Below, one piece after another: positions 1 to 12,810 of a stretch of 27,489 bases of DNA. Positions within the stretch are counted from its first letter, which is position 1. Every line of letters begins with the position of its first letter. Both the position numbers and the translations under genes were made by a program. The notes below the pieces were generated by a model. That model made no database searches and was not told the DNA's origin. It was given only the letters and a program-made list of their open reading frames with translations. Source of the stretch: Polyrhizophydium stewartii (taxonomy: Eukaryota; Chytridiomycota; Chytridiomycetes; Rhizophydiales); NCBI GenBank assembly GCA_027604665.1, contig JADGIZ010000093.1, positions 1 to 27,489 on the forward strand. The letters run 5' to 3'.

Positions 1-1
1 C

Positions 2-223
2 GACGAGGAGGAGTGGGAGGTCGAGGAGATCCTGGACTCGCGGTACAACAGGCGCAAGCGATGCTACGAGTACCTCGCTCACTGGCACAACTACCCGCCG
101 TGCGACGACTTGTGAGAGCCCGCCAACTACGTCGCACGTGCACAAGAGCTGGTCGCAGAGTTCCATGTTCGTTTCTCTTCCCTCCCTGTCAATCATCCTT
201 TTGCGCAGTTGCCTCGCTCCTGA
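2..223 (+). pseudogene. 3' end of Ty3/gypsy (chromovirus) pol: integrase chromodomain with a nonsense codon
   Basis: The frame starting at base 2 reads a chromodomain typical of the C-terminus of Ty3/gypsy integrases: acidic EEEWEVEEILDSR, then a basic stretch, then CYEYLAHWHNYPPCDDL. The next codon is TGA (113-115), followed in the same frame by EPANYVARAQELVAEFHVR and a second stop at 221-223. The family normally reads W-E-P here (as in DxxTWEP), so TGA probably replaces TGG, one base away. The downstream AQELVAEFH segment is the usual post-chromodomain helix, which shows that the frame was once continuous. In intact elements this domain directs integration towards marked chromatin. The rest of pol lies outside the window. 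The copy is very probably dead, unless the stop is a sequencing error. Confidence 0.8.
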
Positions 224-238
224 TTGTCGCTCGCCTTT

Positions 239-246
239 AAGGGGGA
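239..246 (+). other. Polypurine tract of the Ty3/gypsy element
   Basis: The purine run AAGGGGGA lies 15 bases after the last pol-frame stop and directly before TGATGTCATG. This is the usual arrangement of a plus-strand primer followed by an LTR that begins with TG. The assignment rests on position and composition only. Confidence 0.5.
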
Positions 247-480
247 TGATGTCATGTTCGTGTATGTTTTCCTTTCCTCTTTTTCCTTGGGGATATCCTG
301 TGCATCTTTCCCTCACATGTGGTAATACACACTCTCTTGTCGCATCTCCCCAAATCAGACATTCTGGAGCGAACAATAAATGTCTCAGCCGTTTGCGCCG
401 CATCCGGCATGCCGCACTATTGATTTGTGGCTGCAGCGACTGTTTTGAACGGGAACACGCGCAATCGACAGATCTCGCTC
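247..480 (+). repeat. Probable 3' LTR (right edge undefined)
   Basis: The sequence after the polypurine tract starts with TG, is non-coding and contains a perfect AATAAA poly(A) signal at 375-380, as expected for the R region of an LTR. No matching inverted terminus ending in CA was found, so the right boundary at about 480 is a guess. The second LTR copy is not in the window. The edge may be decayed or truncated. Confidence 0.4.
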
Positions 481-848
481 AAGTGTGTAAAAACGCTCGC
501 AGAACTCACAAAACGGCCGTCGGAGCCCGCAAACGCCACAGGATGCGGCACAGCAGCGTCGCAAAGGACTAGAGCCGCTTCAAATAGCACAAGAAGCGGT
601 TTCCGGCGCTCCAGTCGCCGATATTGGTGTTGCACGAGCAGCACGACGCGCAGCACGGTGAGTCGGCGCGAGAACATTCGATATCCGAGTAGGGAACTTG
701 TCCAAGAAGCTGTTTAGATTTTGCGTCATTGCTGAAGAAAATTGTACAGCATTACGCAAACTGTGAATTTCAGCCATGTTTAACCGCACGCAACTGATTT
801 CATTGCATTCAGTTCGGTCCGACATATTGCAATGTTTGATCATTGGCA
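481..848. other. Interval between the LTR and the giant minus-strand gene
   Basis: No recognised gene lies here. On the minus strand, 580-849 is open and reads a protein-like segment around LNMAEIHSLRNAVQF and NSFLDKFPTRI. Its ATG overlaps the predicted stop of the giant gene (TAATG). It could be an extra 3' exon of that gene, a small separate ORF, or chance. No plain AATAAA was found on the minus strand just past 849. The rest of the interval shows nothing further. Confidence 0.35.
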
Positions 849-3800
849 TTATTGGTAAGCAGGGAATAAGTCTACTCCCTGTCCATACAAAACGCCGCCG
901 TTCCAATCGATGAAGGGATCCGCCCTTGCGTTGCGCTCCTTGCGCTTTAGGGTCGGGAATACGGACATATAGCCCTTGCGATCTTCAGGCCTGAGCAACC
1001 CGGCCGCGGGTATCTGCCACCGGACCCGTGCTGCTGCGTCAGTCCATCTTTTGGCAGTCAAAAACCCCTTAGCAGGTTCAAACTCACGCCGCCCTCGCGA
1101 CCAAATGGCGGCGGCCGACTTGTCAAAGGAGTCAAGTCTATTTCGACAACCGGTTCTTGATCGCACAGGATAGGCTCGATGTCAAGCTCGTGAATCTGCG
1201 TGGTGAGGGCAGCATCAGCAGCTGGTCTCGTATAAACTTGCATAGGCGTATGCCTGCAGGTGTTGCACCTTGAGGTATCCATATTCGATAACCTGATCGA
1301 GAATAGGGTCGTCTATCGTGGCTTCGGGGATGAACTCCTCGCTCTTCAGAGCGATAAACTAAACGCGGATGTCAGACGTTGCGGCCCGAGCGTGGACTGA
1401 TAATGCGTGCACAGTCGCACCTGATCAAATGCACTGTCGATTGCGAGAGTCTCGACACCTGCGTGCAGTTGGCTTAAATGCTCGAGCTCTCGCACAATCT
1501 GTTGGCGCCTTTCGATTTGTGGCGATGGGAGCTTTGCAGACCCGCCTGGGCGAGTTGGCGATGATGTCGGTGAGCCGGCGCGATCATTCCAGATGCCAGA
1601 CAACAGCTTACTTTGATTCAATGGCTCACTGCTCTCCGTTGAGCTTGGTGCCAAGACATCTCGATCCTTTGATGCAGCCAAACTATTCTCCGACGACGAT
1701 CGTGCGGTGGGCTCTGATTGTGCAGCGAATGAAATCTCGTCCCCAGTGACGATGGCCTGGGGTGATTGGCTCCCGGCAACGCAGGCTAAGACGGGCTCCG
1801 TTGGTGGTGATTCAACTAGTGCGGCTATGGGAGGAACGCCGTCGCTTGTGTCGCGTAACCCCGCTACCACTTCTGGGGGCTTGACAGATTGCGCGGCACT
1901 TTGGTCGAGGAGATCGACAGAAGCATCTGGTGCTCCGGCACCTTGATTGTTTGGCGCAACTTCCAAGCCATCAGCCGCCACCGCTACGTTTTGGGTAGCT
2001 GGCTCGGAGTATACCGCTTGCGGCGTCATGATTTCTGTAAGCGTTTTGTCAGGTTTTGCAAGGTCACATGGCAGGTTGGTGGCATGGCTAATTTCGGTGA
2101 TTTTGGGCTGGGAATGAAGCACATTTGCGCTAGCTGAGGCTTCGGCGGCCGCCAAAGATCCATCTGAAGAATCGATACGGCGATGCAGGTAATAGAGTTG
2201 GGAAATCATCTGCATGATGGTCATGTCGAGCTGGAACTTGGAATGGAAGCGCTTGAGGGAGTTGGACAACGCAAGCGACTCCGGTTCAACAAAGAACGGA
2301 TCGATTTGGCGGACCTAAACAAGACAAATACGGTGTAAGCCGACACAGGTATCGGATGATCAGGTACAGGGCGAAGCACGTACAGAAGGAAGCTGCTCCG
2401 TTTCCAGGATTTGCCTGCTTCGATTGGTAAGGACAATCTTGATACCAAGTCCTGCCACCTTGCGTCAGAGCTCATGTCGAGGTTTGGAAGTACGTCCATA
2501 ACATACCAGAGATCGGGATCAAGAACGATTGCTCCTTTGTGTTGAAGCGGAGCTTTGCCGAGAAATGGCCGACGACAGAGGCCGCGAAGCCAATGATGCA
2601 CTTTGCGCTTCTGCGTGGGCCGATTGTGACGGGTTCGGGCACAACAATCTGGCAATCGCCTTGCTGGGCGTCGGTCGCAGAGAAGTCAAGAAACAGCGCA
2701 ACATCACCGCCGTTAGAGATGGTAATCGTTTCGTAAATTCGCAGCCCAAAGGGGCAGCGGCCTGCTCAAAAGCATGTCAGCTACAGCACCCGCTCCTTGC
2801 AAGCGCGGGCAAGGGCTTGCCTAGATTGATGCTCATTGGATGAATGTCGATCTTCATCTGACCGCCAACGCCAACGACTACGATTTCCTTGTAGTGGATG
2901 CCTTTGCACTCGACGATCACACTGCTTGTGATCTTGCCAATGACCGAAGGCACAAAATAAACTTCGACATTGGTGACTTCCTTCGGGGCCAACACGCCAC
3001 TTGTGGTCGAGGTGGTGTAGCTTGTGTCTTTGCATGGCGGGATCGTAAAGTGCACCGGAACTTTGCCCTTGTTCTCGATCTGGAAAAACTCGCGGTACAT
3101 GAAGCCGACTGCGCAGACTCCAAAGTCGAGATACATGTTGTTGACGTGGATCTCGGGAAACATAGCCTTTCCACGCACGATGATCTGGTACTTTCCAATG
3201 TTAGTGATCATGGATACCTGCGTGCGGAGCTCGTAGCCACCGGATGGATTCCACTGGATATTGACGACACCGCTCTCCTCTCCAAGGACTCTTCCCTGCG
3301 TAGGAAAGACCTTGAGCGGGTAAGCGGCCTTGATCGAGTATTCGAGTGGAAAGCGGCCATGGTTGCGAAACGTGAGTGGCTTTGTCGTGGGTTCGAGCAC
3401 GGGGCAGATGCCCATGTTGATGAGCGAGAACTCGTCCGGATGCAGCACCGTCTCCTCGCACTGGCCGCGGACGCGTATAACGTACAGCTTGTCGATCAGG
3501 TCTGTCCGTACCGCCAGCCGCTCCTCAAACTGTGCAACCTCGTGGCGCGTGTGCGTGACCATGACGTTGACACTCTTTCCCGCGGGCAGCATGCCGCGCG
3601 CGGGGCTGATGTGAAACATGGACGGCTTTACCATGTCCTTGATGTGGAAGGATGTGCGCACGGTGCCTGTGTTCTTGATCGAAAGGACAGTTGACGGCCG
3701 AGTAGTTCGCTCAAACATACCAAAGTCAAGCTCGGTAGAGTTGAACTCGAGTGTCGCAATGCCCGCATGTACCATGACCGGCACCTTGTGCGTGCTATAG

Positions 3801-6800
3801 GGCGACGATACCGAAAAGACCACCGTGGTTCTTGTCTCGTGAGAGGGGGTATACGAAATCGCCACAAAGCTCTCGCTGAAAGGATCAATGACAAGCGACG
3901 GCGGGTAAAACTCGACGTCGGGGAACTCTTTTTCGAGCTGGAACGTGACCGGGTAGTTGACGTCGCCAATGTTCTTGAGCCCGAGCTTCTGCTCGTAGGA
4001 GTTGCCAATCAGGCACTCGGAAAACTCGAGCGCAACCTTGGAGACAATCAGCACGGCCTCGCGCCCAAGCCCAATGAGCTCGATCTCGTATGTTTCCGTG
4101 TTGGTGCCGATTATCAGCCGCCCGGGAGTCGGATTCTCTTCGTGCGGGTTGAAGACGAGTGGCAGATTGTAGCTTTTGCCCGGGAAGAGCGACACGCGAG
4201 CCTCGGGCCAGTTCTGGCCGCGAAAGAACGTGTCTGTCTCGACAATCTCAAACCGCGTCAGATGCAAGATTGCATTGCCTTCGTTGGTGATGGGCAAAAA
4301 CGAGACCGTGTCCTTGCCGATCATGCAGTGCCCAAAATCAAAGCGGCGGTATCTCGCCAGCGACGCCTTGGCGTAGCCGCCGCCACCGAACATGCGGAAA
4401 CGAATGTGCTGCGAGCAGTTGGGCTCGAAAATGACGTCCGCGCTCTGAATTGTTTCGTCAAGCGGTTTGAACGCAAACGTCACTGTGACGCTCTGGCCAA
4501 CCTTGAGCATCCCCTTGCTGGGCACAATGGTGAGACCCGCGTTGGAGTTGACGAACTTGAACTGGATGTCCTTGTGCCCAACGTTGGTGAATGAGCGGGT
4601 GATGTATTCGGTTTCGCCAAGCGGCTGGCGGTAAAAGTTCAGCATGCGCGTGTCATCGCAGATGATGTTGACGATTTTGGGCGTGGCGGTGAGGGAGATT
4701 TCATGGATTGGCGTGTTTGGGACGTCCGATTTGACAAGCAACGTTGCAAGAAATGTGTCTTCGCTTCCGAGATGAAGCTCAACATTAAATGTCGTTTCGC
4801 CGTAGCTCGGCAGCAGCGAGATGGGCGGGTCGACCTTAACAAATGGCCGGACGCGCGACGAAGCCTGGCTCGTGAGCTGTGTGGATGTGATAAGGTGGTA
4901 GAACATTTGCCTGCGCTTGAACTGCATCGAAAACGCCGGCGCCCCTGCACGCTTCGCGCTCTGGCCAGCCACCGACGGTGCAACAATGCCAAGCCTCGAA
5001 AATCCACCTTGGCTAGAGCCAGGGCCAGTTGGTGTGACGGCCGAGGAAGACGCCAGACCAATCTCGGACGATCGGCCGGCCATCACACTACTGCGACCGA
5101 TCTCGGACTCCTTGACCGCCGTCTTCTTGACCATTAGCGCAATCAGAGCCCAGTATTCCTTGGCCGTGAGTTGCCGCTTGGTGTCGGCAATTGCCCGCTC
5201 GCGGAGGTAGTGTGCTCGTGCCCAACCAGACCGCGGATCGAGGGGCGTGTAGTTCTCGGTGAGTTTGACAATCGAGGATGCGTGTTCGGTCGAGTGGCCC
5301 ACGACGAGCCATTCAACAGAAAGCTGCGAGGGAATGGAGCCGCCGTTCACAATTGTAACCTTGCGCGAGTACGTATAGTTGCACGAAATGTCGCCAAAGT
5401 CGAGATCGCCGCAGTGTGAGAGCGAGATGGTGCCGCCCTTTCCTTTGAGAGGAATCATCAAGCTGCCGCACTCGGAGCGGATCGTGATGTTTCCGACCGA
5501 AGTTGTTGCGCTGCGCGCCAGGAAACGAGCCCCAAACTCAACGGCTCGGTTGGGCGGCAGGACCGTCTTGACGACATTGTACCAGCTGAAAATCAGGCCC
5601 TTTGGCGTCTGGCGCGGCTTTTTGGTGTCCGTCGCCATAAATGGGTCACCAAACTGCGTGATGGTGTACTCCTCGTTTTCAACCTCAAGGAATGCGGTGA
5701 CGCCAACCATCCCCGTGTTAAGCAGGAAAAAGCGCTTTTCGCACGCGCTGTTGAACGGCACCATCCCAAAGTCCAAGCCTTTGAGAAGCACATCCTTGTC
5801 GTCCATGTACGAAACCTCGAGGCGCCCCACGCCGCCGTTGCCTACAATGTGCGCCGTCAACGACTTGCCTTCCCAGAGCACCTTGAGCGTCGTGTGGAAT
5901 TGGTTCTCCGAGTTGGGCTGGAAAAATACTTTGAGTGTCGCCGACGAGCCCGCCTCAATGAATCCGCGCAGCGGGAAGACATCAAACTCGGCATTGCTCA
6001 TAGGTTGCACCAGATAGTCGATACCGAACGCCCCGTCGTTGACGACTTCAAACAGATGCGTGTATACAGAGTTGACTGGATGCACTCCAATGTCGATATG
6101 CGGGCTCGAGCCAGAGACCACCAGCTGGCCCGTTGTTGAGTCGCGCAGGAACAACACTGGCACAGCGCCGCATCCGCTGATATTAAAGGCCTCAAAGTGG
6201 TCGCCAAAATACACCCTCATTGGCTGCACAACAGGCCCCGCCTTCTTGGGCTGGAACTCGATAATCAGATTCACCTTGGCTCGAGCCGGGCAGTTTCCGT
6301 CGGGGTTGTGAATGTAAATGCCGTTTCTTGTCAGGTATTCGAGCCAGAACGGGACATCATCATGGGCAACCGGCGCAGCCGCCGCCAGCGTGGTCTGGGC
6401 GGTTTGCGGTCGGCTCTTGGATTCAACGACCGCGAGGTGCGCCAGCTCACTGTCGTACTTGCTCCAGTCTCCGTCCTCGGGCTGCGGCCGCACATGGTAG
6501 CGAAAGCCGAGGTTGCCGCGGTTGGACATGGACACGATTTTGACGTACGTACGGCTTAGACGCGACACGCCGAAATCGACCGACTTCAGCGGAGAGTCGA
6601 TCTTGAGCATGGCGCGGCCACCGATACCGCGAATCGTGCCGTTGAATGTCTGGAAATCGTACACGAGAGATATGCGGTACTCGTACTCGACAAGCATCGT
6701 TGGTGTAAACTGTATCGTCACAGTGGTCTCTTCTCCGACGCCGAGCGTACCTGCCTTGGGCTCGACCACGACCGGCGACGGGACGTTCTGCATCGGCCGG

Positions 6801-9800
6801 CGAATTGGGTGGTCGACGTCCACTTCGACTTCGACCTGATTCTGCGAGACTGTTGTCAAGCTGATCTTGAAGTTCAGAAAGATGTTTCCGTCATTGCTGA
6901 TCTTGAACGTCTTGCGGTAGGTCTTGTTGAGACGCATGACGCCAAAATCCAAGCTCTCCAACGCGTCGAACGGCGTGATCGTCAGACGCGGGATTCCGAC
7001 GCTGCCCTTGAGTGTCAGCATAAAGTTGTCGCCGCGGCTGTCCGATGAGCGCATAAAGGCCTTCGCGTCGAGCCGCTCGACAATTTGGGGCGTGTAGACA
7101 ATGACGACGTCCTTGGTTTCCTTTGGTTCGATGACCAGTCCGCGCCGGCCGGCCATTTCAAGCGAAATGTCGGGATGGAAACAGCTGAACACAACATGCG
7201 CCTCGGCTGCACCCTTGTTCTGGACCTTGATCACACGACGGTTGGGATTTTTGAATAGCGCCGTGCCAAAATCCACCAAACGGGTCAAGACAACGAGTTC
7301 TGGGTAGCTGCCAGTGCCTGTGAGCGGAATCACGATCGGACCGCGGCCAAAGCCCTCTTCAGACACGGATGTGATGCGCAGGTGCCCGCGGATGCTGCCG
7401 ATCGCCTTTGGCAAAAACTTGACAACCAACTCAGCGCGGCCGTCTGCCTCGAGCGCGCCTTGTTCTGGATCGGCATGGAACTGTGCATGCGAACATTCGA
7501 CAAAGTACTTTAGATGCAAGATGCCGCGATTGCGTAGCTGCATCTTGAATAGCTTGCTGGTGCCGACCCGCAGCGTGCCAAAGTCAAGCATAGTCGAGTC
7601 AACCATGAGCCGACTTGACGCCCCCGTTGCGTGAACTTGGATCGCGGCGTCAGCAAAGTCCTCTGTGTGGAGCTTGTATGTCGCAAAGAGCTCATACTGC
7701 GCCAAATTCGGCGTCAGGGTCACGTCCAGGGTCTGAGTCGCTCCCGGACGCAGCTTGCCCTTGTCCGGGAATATGGCGATTGGGTTGGCGATTGAATCGC
7801 GGTTTTCGGGAAGTGCAGGCGGATCGTACTTTGCGATTGCGTTGTACCTGGCACCGCAGTAATCCAGATGCCACGCCATCGGCCTGGTACCCGTGTTTGT
7901 GAATCTGATCTGCGATTTCTGCGAGCGAACCAGGGTCAGTGGGCACTTGTTTGATGAGTTCGCTACATGTGCCCCATGACCCACGTGCTGGTTGTGCACT
8001 GCGCGAACGCCAAAGTCGATCTTGCGCTCCCAAAGGTGCAAGGGCGGCTGCAGGGAGCCTTTGACCCACATTGCAAATGTTTGCGTTTCGTCCGACTTTT
8101 TCTCGACGTCAATGCGCATGGTGGACATGTACTCGCCCTGCGCCGTCGATGCGGAAATAAGCATACCGAGACGCAACGCAGCGTTCTACAGTGCGAGCCA
8201 CGAACCTTTTCGATGCCGCTGAATCGCAGGGCCAGTCTCAAGCTCTGGAACGGAGGTAACCTTAGAGGGAAGATACCTTGTTTTAGACCTGTGTTTTTCC
8301 CCCGGCGGCCATGCTGCTTTGATTGCTGAGCGAGATTCGCCAAGCTGGCATGGCGCGCGGCGTCCCCGTTTGCGCGGAGCGCTCGGCCCTGCTCCGAGCG
8401 CCAGTCGTACTCGTCCCAGTCGGTCTCAGGAGCGTCAGGCGCTTCGCGGCCAAATACCGGCTCGGTGTCGTGCGACGTGGGCTCCTCCATCTCGTCGAGC
8501 GCCTCCCACGAAAGCCGCTTGTCGTCTCCAACCGCAATTCCTGTCAGCACAACGTCGAGGGTACCCGCGTTTTTGATCAGCAGCAGCTTGGACTTGGGTG
8601 ACTGCGTGCTGACGAGACCAAAGTCGATTGTTGCTTCCGCCTTTGGCGTGAGCTCCTTGATATGCTTAGCGGACGCAACGGCGAGAGGCCGCGCGAGGTT
8701 GGTGTCGACAGCGAAAATGCCTCCGTACCCAAGGACCGGAACCGAATGGGTTGTTCCGCATACAGAAAACGCGATAATATCCGCAAAGTATGCGTTGTGA
8801 AGAGGCGCAAAAGAGATGGGTAGCTCCAGCTTGCTCTTGGGCGGAACAAGAGTCGTCGTCTGGGCCGGCATGACCGACTTGGACGGCGCAATGACAACGC
8901 TTGCCTCGAGCGGCAGTGTGTTCAGCAGCGAGAGAGGCTTCAGCGAGACCACGTCGACCGGAATGTCTCCAAAATTAAGCGCCTCTGGAAGATGGGTCAC
9001 ATCGGAGCTTCCAACAGAGCACTCGAGGGTCCAAGGCCCTAAATGACGCTTTGTTCGGGCACGCTGCGCCTGGCGGCGGTCGTCGAGGTGCTCGACCGGG
9101 TCAACATAGTTCATGCCAAACTTGCATTTGAAATCGCCTGTCTGGGTCGACGAGAAGCTCAGATCGACTGAGCAGTATTCGAATGGCTTGAGGTTTATCT
9201 TGGCCGCCGAGATCGTGAAGGGCATCCAGACGTCGTTCTGCTGACTCGCGGCGTGGCCCGTTTTGCGTGCGTCGGACGCAGACGTGGCCTCAGTCATCGA
9301 CAGCGAGCTCTCCCATACAAGATCAAAGCACGACTTGTTGCGGATGCAAACTTTTCGTGTTTGAAGCTCCATGACGCGGCACGACGGGAACAGGATTGAA
9401 TCGACGCCGTCTCGAAGCTCCAAAGAAACCAGATCACCAGCAACGCCGTAGAGCTGTGCACTCACAATGCCGGGATGGTTGTAGTTTGCGTCCAAAACGA
9501 CAATCGAACCGACGGCCATGTACTGTCGCGTCTCGGGCGTAAGATAGAGGTTGGTGGCGAGACGCACGGGGATGTCGATAGATGCGTTTGGTGCAACGTC
9601 GCCTTCGAGCGCAACGTCAGTCTCGAAGTGCATCGAGAGCACAAGGTGATACCGCTGCATCTCGGTTGTAATGTTCGTGAGGGTCACAAACTCGAGTGTC
9701 TCCCGAGGGCGCGAGGGCGACATGGAGCCGAACACGGTCTGTGATGGCGGATACAGCTGAAAGACCTCCGACGCATTTGATCTCGGGCTCTTGGGGGGCT

Positions 9801-12800
9801 CAGCCGGTGCAACCGGCTCCACGGCTGATACGAAAGCCGAAACCGGCGTTATCTTTTGCGCGAACGGCATGCGGGCGACCTGGCGCAGCTTGCCGACTGC
9901 ATTTGGTATAGATAGCAGCGTGTCCGTGGCGACCGCAAAGAACATGTTGTGTATCGCCACGTCGAGTTTTTTAGGCTTGAGCAGCTGCGTGACCAATGGA
10001 ATCTTGTGGAACCCTGCAACCGTGGTTCTGAACTCAAGCTCGAGCGTCATGGTCATGCGACTACTAAGCGTAATGTAGATGCCTCGGTGCTCAACAGTCT
10101 CGTACGGCTTGGCGTCGACCATGACGTTGGGCTGGTTGAGACGACGGTTGGAAAAATCGCTCTCCATTGCGCGGATTGTGACAGGGTATCCTGCGGCGAC
10201 AAAGATGATGATGTGGGCATTTGTGGTGCCGATGTTGGTGATTGGGATGCGAAGTGAAGCCGACGAGTCCACAGTTGTCGCGGGAAAGTAAATATCCTCC
10301 ATGACAGGAAACAGCACTGCAGGGCCGGAAAACGCGACAACATCGATGTTGATGGGCAGCGTGTTTGGCGCGTGAGCGATGATATGCTCCTGCCGAGCGC
10401 CGCTAAGGGCGGACAGGAAAACAGCTGGCACCGCGCGGGTCTCGCTTGGCTTGAGTATCACGGGCTGCATCCTATTGATTGACAGCTCATGAGTTGACGT
10501 TCGGAACGAGACAACGAGAGGACGCTCAGGGTCGAAGTTGGTCAAATTCAGCTTCTTCTCCACGCCCGAAAAGTAAATGTCTGTTGGCCCAAAATCGAGC
10601 TTGCTCCCGAGCACCTTTAGCGCCTGCGAGCATGTAGCCGACAGGGTCAGGCAGTGTGTCTCGCGGCTCATGGCGACGACAAAGAGCTCGTCTTCGAGCT
10701 GCCCCTCGGCGTCGCCAGCATGACACTTGATCGAGATGGTCTTTCGCTCGCGCGCGCCGAGAAGCACCTGCGTGTTTGAGAGATGGAAGACTCCGCCGGA
10801 GATGCCTGAACTGACGACCATGACAACCGGGCATTCGATCGGCAGCATATTCGTGACTGTGAATATGGCAGTGCGCACTTCTCCTTTTGGGCAAAAGCCA
10901 AAGTTGACTCTCTGCGGCATAACGCGGACATATGGGCCATTGAAGGCGACCAGTGCAGCACTGCATGCAAGCCAGCTCATCAGCGTGGGTCTGAAAGCCT
11001 CTAATTACGATGTGTCGCTCACCGCTCGACGCAAAAGCCGTCCATAGTGCGAATACGCAAGAAACCGCGAATGTCGGGCGACTTGCGGAAGGCAAAAGGC
11101 CGAGGTGTAAACCGGACTCTAATTGGAATGGACTCTCCACGACCTACGACGCCAAACGACGGCATGACGTCAAAGAACTGCTGAGGATATGCCTGGATGC
11201 AGAATGCGACTTCGCGCTGCAGCGACGTGTTCTCGAGAAAGGTGTCGATTTGGTGCGGTGCTGCGCCGAACTCGAGCACCGGCGGCTTCAGGCTCAAAGT
11301 CAGAATTGAAGGCTGCGGAAGGTCAATGCTATGGGGCAAGATTTTCGTGCTGAGCGACTCGGAAGCGTCAGGTGCAACGGGCGGCGCAGGCAAAGCCTGG
11401 GAAAACGGCTGCAGAGGCAAAGTCGGCGGCGGACCTTCGACGGGATATGGGCTCAGAGTGTGCGACGCCACGATCACGAGTTTCTCTGTGTCGCTCGGCG
11501 CATTTAGCCCGCTGCGGCTGCCTTTTGTGTTTTGCGGCGCCAGAATGGCCTTGCGGCGCGACCAGTACCCCGAGTCGATGCGCGCCGCAAGTTCTGCGCC
11601 GGCGTTGATCGAAACAAGAGTCGCATCCGAGGGCCGTGGAAACCACACGGACCAAAAGCGATGTATGCAGCGCACCAGCCACGGATGCAAATCAGGATTT
11701 CCGACCCCGTTATGAACCGACGGACACGAGCGTGTTCGCGGCGCCATGCTCGAACCCAAGACCGCCGAGTCAGCGAGAACCGACGCAGCAGCGTCGATGT
11801 CATGCTTTGCCGTCAGCTGGCGAATAGGCTCGCGAAAAAAGCGCTCAACACGCAGGCGGTTGCGGTTCGTAGTCGGCAAATGCGTTGAGATTGCATGGAC
11901 AACCGCGCTGGCAAGAAGATGATGCGACTTGCAAGCCAAAATGGCGGCAAAAAGTCTGTCAACGAAGCTCATCACCGCGAGAGTGCCGGCTTCCGGTGTG
12001 CGAAAAAAGGGAGCCACTGCGTGGATTAAAGCTATGCGTGACTGAAAGGCCTGCTGCGTTACGACGGTGCGGATGTCAAAGCAGCCAATGCCGTCGCTGG
12101 ACAGCGACTCAAAGTCCGACGGAAACACCTGGACAAAGAGCCGGAGCACAACCTGGAAAGCCAGGCGGCGGAGGCTTGCCGGGAAGTCAGGCGAAGCCAT
12201 GATGGGCACGCAGACACCAAGCATGCGCGCAGCAATGTTTCGCTCGACCCAGTGCTGGGGAGTTGATGATGAAGGCGCCGACAAGGGTCCCATTGTAGCA
12301 GGCGTGTGAGCCCACTTGTATCGGCACACAGAGAAGCCGCGTCTCATTACCTCTGCACTCGCCGCCAAATCAACCAGAAGTTCGACGAGTTTTTTCTGCG
12401 TGGCGAGCGACGTTGTTGTGCGCTGAATGCTGCTCGACGCCATTTCAATCGCCTGCAGCGAAAGCATCCTGGCCACAGGCTCGTGCGACTCGAGCCCATG
12501 GACAAGCACGGCCCAGCAGCCCTCGTACTCGAACGACCAAGCAAAAGACTACACTCGCATATCGCGAAAGTTGGTACCCGTTCCGGCCCAATGAACATCC
12601 CCGCCCGACCGTCAGCCAACTTCAAGCAACATTGGCTGGTTCACAGCATCTGCCGCTGAGGCAGCCGCAGCCTGAGCCGCCAGCACGCTTGCGCAGCCAA
12701 GGTAAATCAGTTCAGAGCCTCACGTAGTCAGTCGCAAGCAGGCGGCCTGCTTCTCGGATCCGACCGCCGAGGGTGCTCTCGTCCGCAAGTGATGTTGAAC

Positions 12801-12810
12801 TGAGTTGCAT
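849..12810 (-). CDS. Giant HYDIN-like ASH/MSP-repeat protein, probably axonemal (11 exons, about 3771 aa)
   Basis: Exons in transcription order are 12810-12724, 12671-12621, 12548-11023, 10960-8206, 8137-2821, 2761-2507, 2451-2384, 2314-1421, 1358-1269, 1195-1088 and 1013-849. All joins keep phase, and introns are 52-74 nt. Residues about 47-450 look alpha-helical (HEAT/ARM-like), with no repeat consensus I can prove. From about 460 to 3350 there are about 20 repeats of roughly 110-150 residues. Each opens with a strand like LDFG, VDFG or NFG and continues into a phrase such as ITNxG, the hallmark of ASPM/SPD-2/Hydin (ASH) beta-sandwich domains. Known ASH giants (HYDIN, CFAP47, CFAP65, CFAP74) sit on the ciliary central apparatus or axoneme. 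The tail (about 3350-3771) is Ser/Ala-rich and ends in a compact non-repeat segment. The start is the first in-frame ATG, 188 bp from SEN1. The last three exons are the least certain. Which CFAP family it belongs to cannot be settled by eye. Confidence 0.82.
2762..2820 (-). other. GC-AG intron in the giant ASH gene
   Basis: The minus-strand exon ends CTAG and the intron begins GCAAGC, ending GAGCAG (59 nt). Splicing here restores SINLG followed by RCPFGLRIYE, a regular ASH repeat opening. The only nearby GT that stays in the reading frame would leave an intron of about 29 nt. AG^GC occurs at both splice boundaries. Confidence 0.75.

Noticed and set aside
2840..3694. 284-codon plus-strand frame inside the giant gene
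   Set aside because: It is a shadow of the ASH-repeat exon; the minus strand has regular LDFG-type repeats and phase-consistent introns.
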